From assembly GCA_023419375.1 (NCBI GenBank), contig JAEZYD010000030.1, positions 1-64,000 on the forward strand: DNA of 64,000 bases, written 5' to 3'. The first letter of the stretch is position 1. Every line of letters begins with the position of its first letter. Both the position numbers and the translations under genes were made by a program. The stretch is from Pseudomonadota bacterium (lineage in GTDB: Bacteria; Desulfobacterota; Desulfovibrionia; Desulfovibrionales; Desulfovibrionaceae). Below are positions 33,590 to 41,821 of the stretch, piece after piece. The notes beneath the pieces are model-generated. The model did not search any database. It saw only the letters and a list, made by a program, of their open reading frames with translations, and was not told the origin of the DNA.

Positions 33590-35011
33590 TTAGTAGCGAT
33601 AATGGCTGGGCTTGTACGGCCCCTCGACCTTCACGCCGATATATTCGGCCTGCTCGGGGGTAAGCGTGGTAAGCTTGACGCCAAGACGGGCAAGATGCAG
33701 ACGGGCCACTTCTTCGTCCAGTTCCTTGGGCAGGGTGTAGACCTTGTTTTCCAGAGGCTCGGAGGCGAGCTTGAGCTGGGCAAGGGTCTGGTTGGTAAAG
33801 CTGTTGGACATGACAAAGCTGGCGTGCCCGGTGGCGCAGCCAAGGTTAACCAGACGGCCCTCGGCCAGCACAATGATGCTGCGGCCAGACTTGAGCGTCC
33901 ATTTGTCCACTTGCGGCTTGATGTTCAGGCAGGTGATGCCGGGGGTGTTCTCCAGGTAGGACATTTCGATTTCGCTGTCGAAATGGCCGATGTTGCACAC
34001 AATGGCTTCGTCCTTCATGGCTTCCATGTGGGCGCCGGTGATGACATGGTAGTTGCCGGTGCAGGTCACATAGATATCGCCCTGGGCCAGGGCGTTCTCA
34101 ACCGTGGTGACTTCAAAGCCTTCCATGGCGGCCTGAAGGGCGCAGATGGGGTCGATTTCCGTCACCAGCACGCGTGCGCCAAAGCCGCGCATGGACTGGG
34201 CGCAGCCCTTGCCCACATCGCCGTAGCCCACAACCACTACAACCTTGCCTGCCACCATGATGTCGGTGGCGCGCTTGATGCCGTCAGCCAGGGATTCGCG
34301 GCAGCCGTACAGGTTGTCGAACTTGGACTTGGTGACCGAGTCGTTGACGTTGATGGCCGGGAACAGCAGGGTTCCGGCGGCTTCAAGCTGGTAAAGGCGG
34401 TGAACGCCGGTGGTGGTTTCTTCCGAAACACCCTTTACCTTGGCTGCAACCTTGTGCCAATGCTGGGGATTTTCCTTCAAGCGCAGCTTGAGGCGGTCAA
34501 GAATGCACTGAAATTCCTTGTTGTCGGTGGGCTGGTCAAGGATGGAGGGGTCGTTTTCCGCTTCATATCCCTTGTGGATCAGCAGGGTGGCGTCGCCGCC
34601 GTCGTCCACGATAAGGTCGGGGCCGCTGCCGTCAGGCCATGTAAGGGCCATTTCCGTGCACCACCAGTAGTCTTCAAGGGTTTCGCCCTTCCAGGCAAAA
34701 ACCTTGGCCATGCCGGTCTCCGCAATGGCGGCGGCGGCGTGATCCTGGGTGGAGAAGATGTTGCAGGAGGCCCAGCGGATGTCTGCGCCAAGGGCGTGCA
34801 GGGTCTTGATGAGCATGGCCGTCTGAATGGTCATGTGCAGGGAGCCGGTGACCTTGAGGCCCTTGAGGGGCTGGGTGGGGCCGTACTTTTTGATGCATTC
34901 CATGAGGCCGGGCGTTTCACGCTCGGAAAGCTGCATTTCCTTCTTGCCAAAGTCAGCCAGGGATATGTCGGCCACTTTGTAGTCAAGGGTCAGGTCAAGA
35001 GGCTTAATCAT
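33590..35011 (-). CDS. ahcY: S-adenosylhomocysteine hydrolase
   Basis: AhcY splits S-adenosylhomocysteine to adenosine and homocysteine, removing the product inhibitor of methyltransferases. The 473-residue protein shows the NAD-binding GYGDVGKGCA, the CNIFSTQDHAAAAI substrate loop, the insert of about 40 residues found in many bacterial AhcY (near KLRLKENPQHW), and the C-terminal NAD-contacting tail ending KPSHYRY. It follows sahR by 71 bases on the same strand. Regulation by SahR, which senses the same metabolite, is known in Desulfovibrio and fits this layout. Confidence 0.97.
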   Translation of the reverse strand: MIKPLDLTLDYKVADISLADFGKKEMQLSERETPGLMECIKKYGPTQPLKGLKVTGSLHMTIQTAMLIKTLHALGADIRWASCNIFSTQDHAAAAIAETGMAKVFAWKGETLEDYWWCTEMALTWPDGSGPDLIVDDGGDATLLIHKGYEAENDPSILDQPTDNKEFQCILDRLKLRLKENPQHWHKVAAKVKGVSEETTTGVHRLYQLEAAGTLLFPAINVNDSVTKSKFDNLYGCRESLADGIKRATDIMVAGKVVVVVGYGDVGKGCAQSMRGFGARVLVTEIDPICALQAAMEGFEVTTVENALAQGDIYVTCTGNYHVITGAHMEAMKDEAIVCNIGHFDSEIEMSYLENTPGITCLNIKPQVDKWTLKSGRSIIVLAEGRLVNLGCATGHASFVMSNSFTNQTLAQLKLASEPLENKVYTLPKELDEEVARLHLARLGVKLTTLTPEQAEYIGVKVEGPYKPSHYRY

Positions 35012-35082
35012 TGTTTTCTCCTATCCGCAATTTTGTTGTTGTCGGTAATATCTTGGAAAATATGGGCCGTTGGGCAGGGTTC

Positions 35083-36006
35083 TTAGCGGGCTTCGGCGCT
35101 GAGCAGGAGCATGGTCATGTTTCTGTTCACCTGCATGTGCTTGCAGTGCAAAACCGCAAAGCCAGCCGCAGCCAGATCAAGGCCAAGCTGCTGTTCGTCA
35201 AAGCCAAGCCAGCGGTCGCCGTAGCGGGAACGCATGGTTTCATCGGCATGGCGTTGAAAGTCGGCCACAAAGAGCCTGCCGCCCACGGCCATGATGCGCC
35301 GGATTTCGCGCAGGCCTTCAGCCGGGTCTGAAAGATGGTGCAGCACAAGGTTGATGCAGGCAAAATCCGCCTCATGGTCGCGTAGTGGCAGGTGGCTCAG
35401 TTCGCCAATGCGCAGTGAAACGCGGTTCTCGGCCAGATCCTCCGGCGTAAAGCGTCGGCGGCAGATTTCAAGCATGCGGGCGGAGCCGTCCACGCCAATG
35501 ACGCCTTGCGCCTTGGGCAGCATGCGCGCGAGCACCGCGCCCGTGCCGCAGCCAAGGTCTACAGCCGTGCCGCAGCCGCCAGGCATGGCATCGCAAACGG
35601 CCTCGGCCAGGTCAAAACTGCCAAGAACCTCGCGGTTCAACTCGTCCCAGTCTTCCGCAATGGCGTTAAAGAACTGGCGGGTTTTAAGCGCGCGTTCTTC
35701 AAGGATCTGGGCGGCCATATTGAGGTCTGCCCGCATGGCGGCGTCCGGGTGGACAAAGGGCGTGATGGCGCGCAAGAAATCAAGCTCCTCGCCAGCGCGC
35801 GGCGTGGCATAAAAAACCCACAGGCCATCGCGTCGCGAGGTGAGCAGCCCTGCCTCGGTAAGGATCTTGAGGTGCCGCGAAACACGCGATTGCCCCATAT
35901 CAAGGATGCTGACCAGCTCGTTGACCGAGAGTTCGTAATGCAGCAGAATATGGACCAGCCGCAGGCGAGTTTCGTCCGACAGAGCTTTGAAAAATAAAAG
36001 TGCCAT
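35083..36006 (-). CDS. sahR: ArsR-family regulator fused to SAM-methyltransferase-like domain, SahR
   Basis: A 307-residue fusion. Residues 1 to about 90 are an ArsR-type winged helix (FKALSDETRLRLVHIL, SVNELVSILDMGQSRVSRHLKIL) without the cysteine metal site of metal-sensing ArsR proteins. Residues about 125-300 are a class I methyltransferase-like domain (AVDLGCGTGAVLARML). In Desulfovibrionales, SahR has this fusion and controls the SAM cycle in response to S-adenosylhomocysteine; adjacency to ahcY makes that assignment strong. The methyltransferase domain may be a sensor rather than an active enzyme. Palindromes directly upstream are probably autoregulatory sites. Confidence 0.87.
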   Translation of the reverse strand: MALLFFKALSDETRLRLVHILLHYELSVNELVSILDMGQSRVSRHLKILTEAGLLTSRRDGLWVFYATPRAGEELDFLRAITPFVHPDAAMRADLNMAAQILEERALKTRQFFNAIAEDWDELNREVLGSFDLAEAVCDAMPGGCGTAVDLGCGTGAVLARMLPKAQGVIGVDGSARMLEICRRRFTPEDLAENRVSLRIGELSHLPLRDHEADFACINLVLHHLSDPAEGLREIRRIMAVGGRLFVADFQRHADETMRSRYGDRWLGFDEQQLGLDLAAAGFAVLHCKHMQVNRNMTMLLLSAEAR

Positions 36007-36025
36007 TATCTGTCCAGGTTCAGTA

Positions 36026-36054
36026 AATCAAATTTGATTGATGTAAGTATCAAT
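36026..36054. promoter_or_regulatory. SahR operator candidates (overlapping palindromes)
   Basis: AATCAAATTTGATT (36026-36039) is a perfect 14-base palindrome. It overlaps ATTGAT-N6-ATCAAT (36037-36054). Both lie 20-48 bases upstream of the sahR ATG and also precede the divergent DUF721 gene. Similar ATCAA/TTGAT palindromes are expected for the ArsR-type regulator SahR. Confidence 0.6.
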
Positions 36055-36162
36055 ATATCAGCATATAGTCAATATGTTCACAACAGGCACAGCCAGAAGC
36101 CCGCGCCCAGCAACACCCGGATCCCAGCCAGAATCGGGATCGCTGCCTGTTTTTAAGGAACG

Positions 36163-36678
36163 ATGATGGCCGTATTCCGCAAACGACAGAAAGACTCTCA
36201 GCCCGTGCACGCCATGGAGGTCATGGCCTCTGTGATGGCTGGGCTTGGCGCGGCCCCCGGCCAGGGGGAAACGCGGGCGCGTTTGCAACAGCTCTGGCTC
36301 AACTGGAGCATGGTCATGGGGCCTGATCTTGCCCCATTGGCGCGGCCCATGGGGCATCATCGGGATGTTCTGCTTATCGGGGCAGAGGATGCCATGCTGG
36401 CGCAAGAGCTGCACCTTATGGCGGGCGAAATGCTGGAGAGGGTCAATGCCTTTATGGAACAACCCTTTTTTAGCGCCATAAAGGTCAGCCTGCTCATGGG
36501 CAAGGCCGGGCTGGACAAGGCCGCAACGCGGAAAAAGGCAAATGAGGATAAGCCAGCGCCCCGGGTACAAGCACCAGAGCCTCTGTGCGCTGATGGAGTG
36601 TATCTGGAGGCAATGGATCCAACATCGCCGGTGGCGCGAGCCTACGCGCGCTTTATTCGGCGGCGACGCGCACGCTGA
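36163..36678 (+). CDS. DUF721 family protein
   Basis: A 171-residue protein. The N-terminal ~115 residues have the DUF721 pattern (LQQLWLNWSMVMGPDLAPLARPM, HHRDVLLIGAEDAMLAQEL), often found near recombination or DNA-metabolism genes and sometimes called DciA-like for the replicative helicase loader. The C-terminal ~55 residues are low-complexity and basic. The next ATG three bases later has better spacing to AAGGA. It is divergent from sahR. The functional link to DnaB loading is family knowledge and unproven here. Confidence 0.8.
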   Translation: MMAVFRKRQKDSQPVHAMEVMASVMAGLGAAPGQGETRARLQQLWLNWSMVMGPDLAPLARPMGHHRDVLLIGAEDAMLAQELHLMAGEMLERVNAFMEQPFFSAIKVSLLMGKAGLDKAATRKKANEDKPAPRVQAPEPLCADGVYLEAMDPTSPVARAYARFIRRRRAR

Positions 36679-37029
36679 GCAGCCGACGGTCAGTCCGGCA
36701 GGGAGCCGCAACCGCAATGCGTGTTGCAAACAACGAGCGCTCCGGACAGAAAAAACAGCCCATGGGTACCCTTGCATTCCCCTTCCGGCTTTATTCGTGT
36801 CTGGTACGGCTTTCCATTTTCTTTAGGGTGAACCGCAAAAGAAAACATATCTTTTTTAAGTATACATATTGGCGTGTTATGAATTTTAACGGCACTTTGT
36901 GCATGCGATTTTGTTGTTCGCTTGCTGCGCTTTATTGACAACGCTTCTGGTGCGGTGCTAGTTTTCCCCAACGCTAACTGGGGATTTTTGTGGCCATTGT
37001 TTGGTGGTCTGAGCCTGCGGAGGGAATGA
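36679..37029. other. Intergenic region with hairpin and T run
   Basis: This 351-base gap contains no gene I can support. It contains a stem TCCCCA/TGGGGA with TTTTT (36965-36989), a possible terminator of the DUF721 transcript. Immediately before this is TTGACA (36935-36940), a good -35 element, but no convincing -10 follows. The gene at 37030 has GGAGGG before its ATG. Confidence 0.45.
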
Positions 37030-37407
37030 ATGGACGTGCAGAAAACCATGGAAGACATTTGCCTGAAACAGGACAACGGCTGCGATTTTGCTTTTTGCGG
37101 TCGCCTTTTTTCGGAATGTTCCTGGTATGACGAATCGCTTGGCACACTTACCCGCCAAAAGCTGTATGTGACCGAAAGCAATGAACAGATCTATTACATT
37201 GTCCGTTCCAGCGGGCAGGAGCGCAGCCGTCACGCCTACAAGCTGTTCATGCGCGGCGATGTCTGCGTGATCCATAACGGCGTGACCGAAATGGCCCTCC
37301 AGTTTGACATGCTCATGCTGGCAGTGCGCGGCCTGTGCGGCCTTGATTCTGGCGCGACGCCTTCTCTTTCTATGGTTGAAGAGATGCTTAAGGCAGCCAA
37401 TGCCTGA
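37030..37407 (+). CDS. Protein of unknown function, 125 residues
   Basis: A soluble 125-residue protein preceded by GGAGGG. It has five cysteines (ICLKQ, GCDF, FCGR, ECSW, VCVIH) and mixed alpha/beta character (YDESLGTLTRQKLYVTESNEQIYYIVRSS, then DVCVIHNGVTEMALQFDMLMLAVRG). The sequence looks real: coding-like, normally GC-biased, and bounded by its own promoter region and gap. I do not recognise a family. Neighbours give no hint of a pathway. Confidence 0.65.
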   Translation: MDVQKTMEDICLKQDNGCDFAFCGRLFSECSWYDESLGTLTRQKLYVTESNEQIYYIVRSSGQERSRHAYKLFMRGDVCVIHNGVTEMALQFDMLMLAVRGLCGLDSGATPSLSMVEEMLKAANA

Positions 37408-37675
37408 TTTTTCCATATAGCCGCAGTCACCGTGTATGCGTTGGCGGCAGCAACCTCCACATGAAACGGCCCTCTTTGCGAGGGCTTTTTCATTTTCTGC
37501 AGCCTTCAACTTTTTGCAACCTGCTGGTCATATTCACTGCATGCCGCTTTTCAGGGCAGACAATCGTTGAAAGAGCCGGGCAAGTCCTTTATTCTGGCAA
37601 ACAATACGAAGTATCTGAGTGGCGTCCGGCATGCTTTTCTGCGTGCCGCCAATCCAACAAGCCAGCGAGGCAGAC

Positions 37676-38080
37676 ATGAGCAATACTATTACGCCCGGCA
37701 TGAACGGCACGGCAGAAACCACGGTTACCGAGGCCATGCTTGCAAGCACGGTGGGCAGTGGCAAGGTCAGCGTGTTTTCCACTGCCATGATGGTGGCCTG
37801 GATGGAAGGCACGGCCGTGGATGTGGCGCAGCCGCACCTGGAAGAAGGGCAGACGACCGTGGGAACCGGCATCAGCGTCAGCCATGTGGCAGCTACCCCT
37901 CTGGGAATGAAGGTGCGCTTTACCGCGGAAGTGACTGCGGTTTCCCCCAATGGCAAAGGTTTGAGTTTCAAGGTGGCTGCCTATGACGAAGCCGGGCTGA
38001 TCGGCGAGGGCTCCCACGAACGCGTGGTTGTGAACAAGGATAAATTTGAGAGCAGAACCCGGGACAAGGCAAAAGCCTGA
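37676..38080 (+). CDS. Thioesterase, fluoroacetyl-CoA-thioesterase-like hotdog fold
   Basis: A 134-residue hotdog-fold protein starting MSNTITPGMNGTAETTV, with GAGGCAG upstream; an earlier in-frame ATG lacks a ribosome-binding site. The sequence shows VSVFSTAMMVAWMEGTAVDVAQPHLEEGQTTVGTGISV and HVAATPLGMKVRF, which resemble the FlK-like acyl-CoA thioesterases. Fluoroacetyl-CoA itself is not a likely substrate here; short-chain acyl-CoA hydrolysis is the safe statement. No operon partner is evident. Confidence 0.8.
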   Translation: MSNTITPGMNGTAETTVTEAMLASTVGSGKVSVFSTAMMVAWMEGTAVDVAQPHLEEGQTTVGTGISVSHVAATPLGMKVRFTAEVTAVSPNGKGLSFKVAAYDEAGLIGEGSHERVVVNKDKFESRTRDKAKA

Positions 38081-38181
38081 TTAAGAACCCTCCGTGCGGA
38101 ATTTCAGCGGCACTGGCATATGGGCTTTTGCGTAAAAACACAGTAAACTACTCTCGTCTATGCAACCCTTAAGGAGTAGTT

Positions 38182-38724
38182 ATGGGCAATCTTACCTTTG
38201 TCGGCATATCGGGCAGTCTGCGCAAGGCTTCGCGCAATACCGGGCTTTTGCGGTGCTGCGCAGCGCATCTTCCTCAGGGTGTAAGCCTTGAAATTGCAGA
38301 TATTTCCGCTCTGCCGTTCTACAATGCGGATATTGAAAAACCCGCTGTGGTGCAGCGCCTCATTGATCAGGTGAGCGCAGCGGACGGGCTGGTTCTGGCC
38401 TGCCCCGAATACAACTATTCTCTTGCTCCCGCGCTGAAAAACGCGTTGGACTGGCTCTCGCGCGAGCCCGACCTCGCGCCCCTTACAGGCAAAACCGCCT
38501 GCATCGTGGGTGCTGGCGGCGGCATGGGCACATCGCGGGCGCAGTACCATCTGCGTCAGGTGTGCGTGTATCTGAATTTGCATGTGCTGAACAAGCCTGA
38601 GCTTTTTTCCAACGCTTTCACACCTGCCTTTGCCGATAACGGCGATGTGCAGGACGAAGCCCTTGCGAGTCAGGCAACGGCCCTCATGCAGGCCATGACC
38701 GACTGGACGCAAAGGCTGAAGTAG
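38182..38724 (+). CDS. NAD(P)H-dependent FMN reductase family protein
   Basis: A 180-residue flavodoxin-like protein of the NADPH-dependent FMN reductase (azoreductase, chromate reductase) group. The motifs are GSLRKASRNTGLLR (FMN phosphate loop), PEYNYSLAPALKNALDWLSR (isoalloxazine loop) and the GAGGGMGTSRAQYHLRQ end. AAGGAG precedes the ATG. It could reduce quinones, metals or azo compounds; the natural substrate is unclear. A 102-base gap with AT-rich DNA lies upstream and the YkgJ-type gene follows. Confidence 0.9.
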   Translation: MGNLTFVGISGSLRKASRNTGLLRCCAAHLPQGVSLEIADISALPFYNADIEKPAVVQRLIDQVSAADGLVLACPEYNYSLAPALKNALDWLSREPDLAPLTGKTACIVGAGGGMGTSRAQYHLRQVCVYLNLHVLNKPELFSNAFTPAFADNGDVQDEALASQATALMQAMTDWTQRLK

Positions 38725-38807
38725 CCCCCTGATCTGCCAGCCCCGTGGAAAGGCCGCTGTTTCGGCAGTGGCTTTCTGCGGGGCCGCTCGTTGGCGAGGA
38801 GTGGAAA

Positions 38808-39422
38808 ATGGCTGCCTGTCAGGGAAAAGACGTACAGCGCTTGCGGTACCAGAACCACCGGTTTGAGCGTATGCCGGGCATGAGTCTGCTGCTGGACGCG
38901 TTTGCCCTGGTGGATTGCGGTGTGGCGGAGTCCATGGCGCTCCACGAGGAGCCGTCCGCCTGCGGGCCCGATTGCTGCCAATGCTGCATCCAGCCCATCC
39001 CGGCGACCCCACTGGAAATTCTGGCTTTGCGCCTTTACGCGGAGCTGGAGCTTCCCCCCGCCCGGCGGGAGGCGCTCAAAGCAACCTTTGCGCTATTCCA
39101 CGGTAAGCGGGCAACTCTTGGGGATGCCTGTCCTTTCCTGCTGGAGAAGAGCTGCGGCGTTTATCCTGTGCGCCCCATTGCGTGCAGGCGCTATGTTGTT
39201 TTCAGCCAGCCGTGTAAAGCGGGAGAGGATGCCATCCAGACCCGGCCTGCTGATGTGCTGCATCCGCGCCAGGATACCATGCAGGCTGCCTTGCGGCTCA
39301 CACTGCCCTGGTATCGGGAGCGGTACCTCCTGCCCGAACCCATTACGGCGGAAGAGGCACAGGCTTTCTTCCGCGATGTCACCACGGTCTTGCAGGCTGT
39401 GCCCTGGGCACAATACGCCTAG
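38808..39422 (+). CDS. YkgJ/YcgN-type Cys-cluster protein
   Basis: A 204-residue protein from MAACQGKDV (GAGGAG directly upstream; a GTG 63 bases earlier is an alternative). The Cys set typical of the UPF0153/YkgJ Fe-S or zinc cluster is visible: ACGPDCCQCC, then GDACPFLLEKSCGVYPVRPIACRRY. This domain probably binds a metal cluster; its role is unknown. It follows the FMN reductase gene in the same direction. Confidence 0.8.
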   Translation: MAACQGKDVQRLRYQNHRFERMPGMSLLLDAFALVDCGVAESMALHEEPSACGPDCCQCCIQPIPATPLEILALRLYAELELPPARREALKATFALFHGKRATLGDACPFLLEKSCGVYPVRPIACRRYVVFSQPCKAGEDAIQTRPADVLHPRQDTMQAALRLTLPWYRERYLLPEPITAEEAQAFFRDVTTVLQAVPWAQYA

Positions 39423-39541
39423 CCCCGCCGATTCAAACTGACCGACAAACCACGCCAGCTCAAACCCGCCAACCAGCTCAGGCTAGCCAGCCCCTCCGCG
39501 ATCGGCTCCTGCGCCTGCGTGCATTTTTAACATCCGGATGG

Positions 39542-41686
39542 TCAGGGTTTTGACAGCTCAAGCTGGAGCAGGGGGCCGTTGTTCAGGCTCACAAAAAGGC
39601 CACGAGGCGCACTGACCGCCTGGCTCACCGGCACAGCCAGATATTCTCCGACCTTCCAGCCTTCAGCATTGAAAAGGATTCGTTCGCCTGCCAGCGCGGT
39701 CAGTATTTGCAGATAGGCAGAGCCTCCGGCGGCGTTGTCTGCGAGCATCTGCCGCTCCAGAAGATGTGATGCCGCCAGCTCTTGCAGGAATACGGGCATA
39801 AGCCTGCGCCAGTCCGTTTTGTTGAGACGCAAAACCGCAATGCGTTCAATTTTTGAAATATCCTGCCCGTGCAGCACCAGCCACAAATCGCTGAACGTGG
39901 TGGTGGCCGCTGTGGGCTGCGCGTTTGCCGGCGCCCCATTGGCGCGCACCAGCCACGCAGCGTCAATTCCCGCATCATGCACGGCCTGCGGTACGCCCAG
40001 CGTTACGGGCTTTTGCGCGGCCATGTCCGCAGGTGCTTCCAGCGCCGCCACAGCTGCGGAAGGCACGGGCGGAGCGCTGTATACACCGCCAAGGCCTAGC
40101 ATCCAGGCCGCCCAGAGGTTGGGCCATGTCTCTGGCTGCGCGGGCAAGGCCTCATCCATTTGCACTGGAAAGACCGTCGCCGGAATGCTGCGCTGCACCA
40201 CAGGCAGAGGCAGATTCGGTTCAATGGCCCGTTTGCGTGCGCCTGGCCGGTAGATTTCGCCAAGCAGGCCGAATCGCGGCGGCGCGTCCTTTGGTTGGGC
40301 GGCATCGCCCAGGGCCTGCAGCGTGTTGTAGCGCTCTTGCAATTGCAGCCCCAGGTGGAGCATGCCGCCGTTGGCGGCATTGGTCATGGTGTTGCGCCAG
40401 TTGGAGCTGCTGACAAGCATGACCAGCAGTGGGATGAGCAGTGCAGCCATGAGCGCCCTTTGAAACAGGCGCGCCAAGGCGTGTTCCACTGCTGGAAAGG
40501 CGTTCAGCAAGCCCCAGAGGGCAAAGCCGCAGGCATAGGCTGAAAAAAGGGTCAGGCCTGCAGGCAGTTTGCCAGTGGAGCTGATGGTCACATCGCTGAG
40601 GGCATGCAGCACTGTGAGCAGGGCTGAAAGCCCCAGATACGCGGCTATTGCCAAAACTGCCATCAGCAATCCGGAACGCGCCGCCCCTCTGGCAAGGGCC
40701 GGGCATTGCCCGCGCATGCCGCGCAGCACAAGCACCAGCAGCAGAACAGCCCACGGCCACAGCCCGTCAAAAAACCAAAAAGCCACCTTCCGCCATTCGT
40801 CAAAAGCTGCGGCAAGCTGGCGCAGCTGTACGTCAGTGCCAATATGGCGGGCCGCCCTGCGCACCTGATTGCCCGGAGCAAGAAAGGAAAACAGCAAAGC
40901 TCCGAAAACCCATAGCCACAGAACACCCATATGACGCAGGCGGGTGCGGGCGTTTTGTGCGGCATCGGGTTCCGTCTCTCTGCTCGTAAAGCGATCCGCA
41001 AGGGCCAGCAGAACAGCAACCGTGCATGCCGCCAAAGCCGCCAGCGCCGAATGCTCAAACACGCCCACGGTCAGTACACCCACAATGCTGGCCTGACGCC
41101 GGGCCTTGCGGGCCACGGCTGCCGGAGCGGCCCAGAGGCGGCAGAGCATCCACAGAAAAACAAGGGCCATGGCCTGCAAAAGGCCCATGGTGAGCGCATC
41201 TGTCAGCAGGTAGAAGTTGGGCAGGCTCTGATGACCGGCAAAAACCATCAGCACGCCCAGCAATCCACAAAAAGCAGCAGGGCCGCGCCGTATGTTTACC
41301 ACCCGCGCAAGGCCGAACAGGCCAAGGCCGAACAACGCAGCCACGCCCGCGCATACAAGCCCGTACAAGGGGCGGATTTCCCCGGCTTTGCCCAGAAAAA
41401 CCGCCAGAAAGTGGTATGTGTAGCGTCCGCTCCAGGTCAGCCATTCGCGGGCAACTTCATACAAGCCGCCGGGCAGATCAAAGGGAACCATGGCTCGGGT
41501 GACTTCATCAAAGTCATCCCCACGCGGGAACAGAAAGCCGAAGGCATAGGCAAAGGGCAGCAGCAGAGCCACAACCGCCACCCACCATCCCCAACCGGGA
41601 GCAGGCAAGGTAAAAGTATCCGTCTTAAATTCAGGGGCCGGGGATTTACCGCCGTGTGCGGGGCAGGAATCGGCAGGGTGCGCCAT
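39542..41686 (-). CDS. Large polytopic membrane protein, DUF6056-like
   Basis: A 714-residue membrane protein with about ten to twelve helices across residues 30-440, followed by a soluble C-terminal part of about 270 residues. The FPRGDDFDEVTRAM segment after the first helix, with acidic Asp-Asp, resembles integral membrane glycosyltransferases (GtrII/DUF6056-like, YfhO-like). Such enzymes use polyprenyl-phosphate sugars outside the membrane, which fits the Asp pair, but assignment is tentative. It has no operon partner on the same strand except the FAD dehydrogenase 135 bases upstream. Confidence 0.7.
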   Translation of the reverse strand: MAHPADSCPAHGGKSPAPEFKTDTFTLPAPGWGWWVAVVALLLPFAYAFGFLFPRGDDFDEVTRAMVPFDLPGGLYEVAREWLTWSGRYTYHFLAVFLGKAGEIRPLYGLVCAGVAALFGLGLFGLARVVNIRRGPAAFCGLLGVLMVFAGHQSLPNFYLLTDALTMGLLQAMALVFLWMLCRLWAAPAAVARKARRQASIVGVLTVGVFEHSALAALAACTVAVLLALADRFTSRETEPDAAQNARTRLRHMGVLWLWVFGALLFSFLAPGNQVRRAARHIGTDVQLRQLAAAFDEWRKVAFWFFDGLWPWAVLLLVLVLRGMRGQCPALARGAARSGLLMAVLAIAAYLGLSALLTVLHALSDVTISSTGKLPAGLTLFSAYACGFALWGLLNAFPAVEHALARLFQRALMAALLIPLLVMLVSSSNWRNTMTNAANGGMLHLGLQLQERYNTLQALGDAAQPKDAPPRFGLLGEIYRPGARKRAIEPNLPLPVVQRSIPATVFPVQMDEALPAQPETWPNLWAAWMLGLGGVYSAPPVPSAAVAALEAPADMAAQKPVTLGVPQAVHDAGIDAAWLVRANGAPANAQPTAATTTFSDLWLVLHGQDISKIERIAVLRLNKTDWRRLMPVFLQELAASHLLERQMLADNAAGGSAYLQILTALAGERILFNAEGWKVGEYLAVPVSQAVSAPRGLFVSLNNGPLLQLELSKP

Positions 41687-41821
41687 ATGCTGACAGACCT
41701 TGTGTTTGCGCGGGAGGCCCCGTAACCGGAACCCCCCGCGCTGTATTTTGGGAATGTATGCTGGCCTTGCCAGAAACAGGAAGCCGAGCCTGCATGTGCA
41801 GGCCGCCTGATGACAAGGCTG

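Noticed and set aside
35012..35082. SAH riboswitch before ahcY
   Set aside because: The 71-base gap is too short and shows no recognisable fold; regulation by SahR is the more likely mechanism.
36679..37029. Possible small RNA in the gap before the 37030 gene
   Set aside because: A TTGACA and a short hairpin with T run are present, but no convincing -10 element or extended structure supports an RNA gene.
41788..41803. GCCTGCA/TGCAGGC hairpin after the FAD dehydrogenase
   Set aside because: A short palindrome without a T run on the minus strand; not enough for a terminator call.
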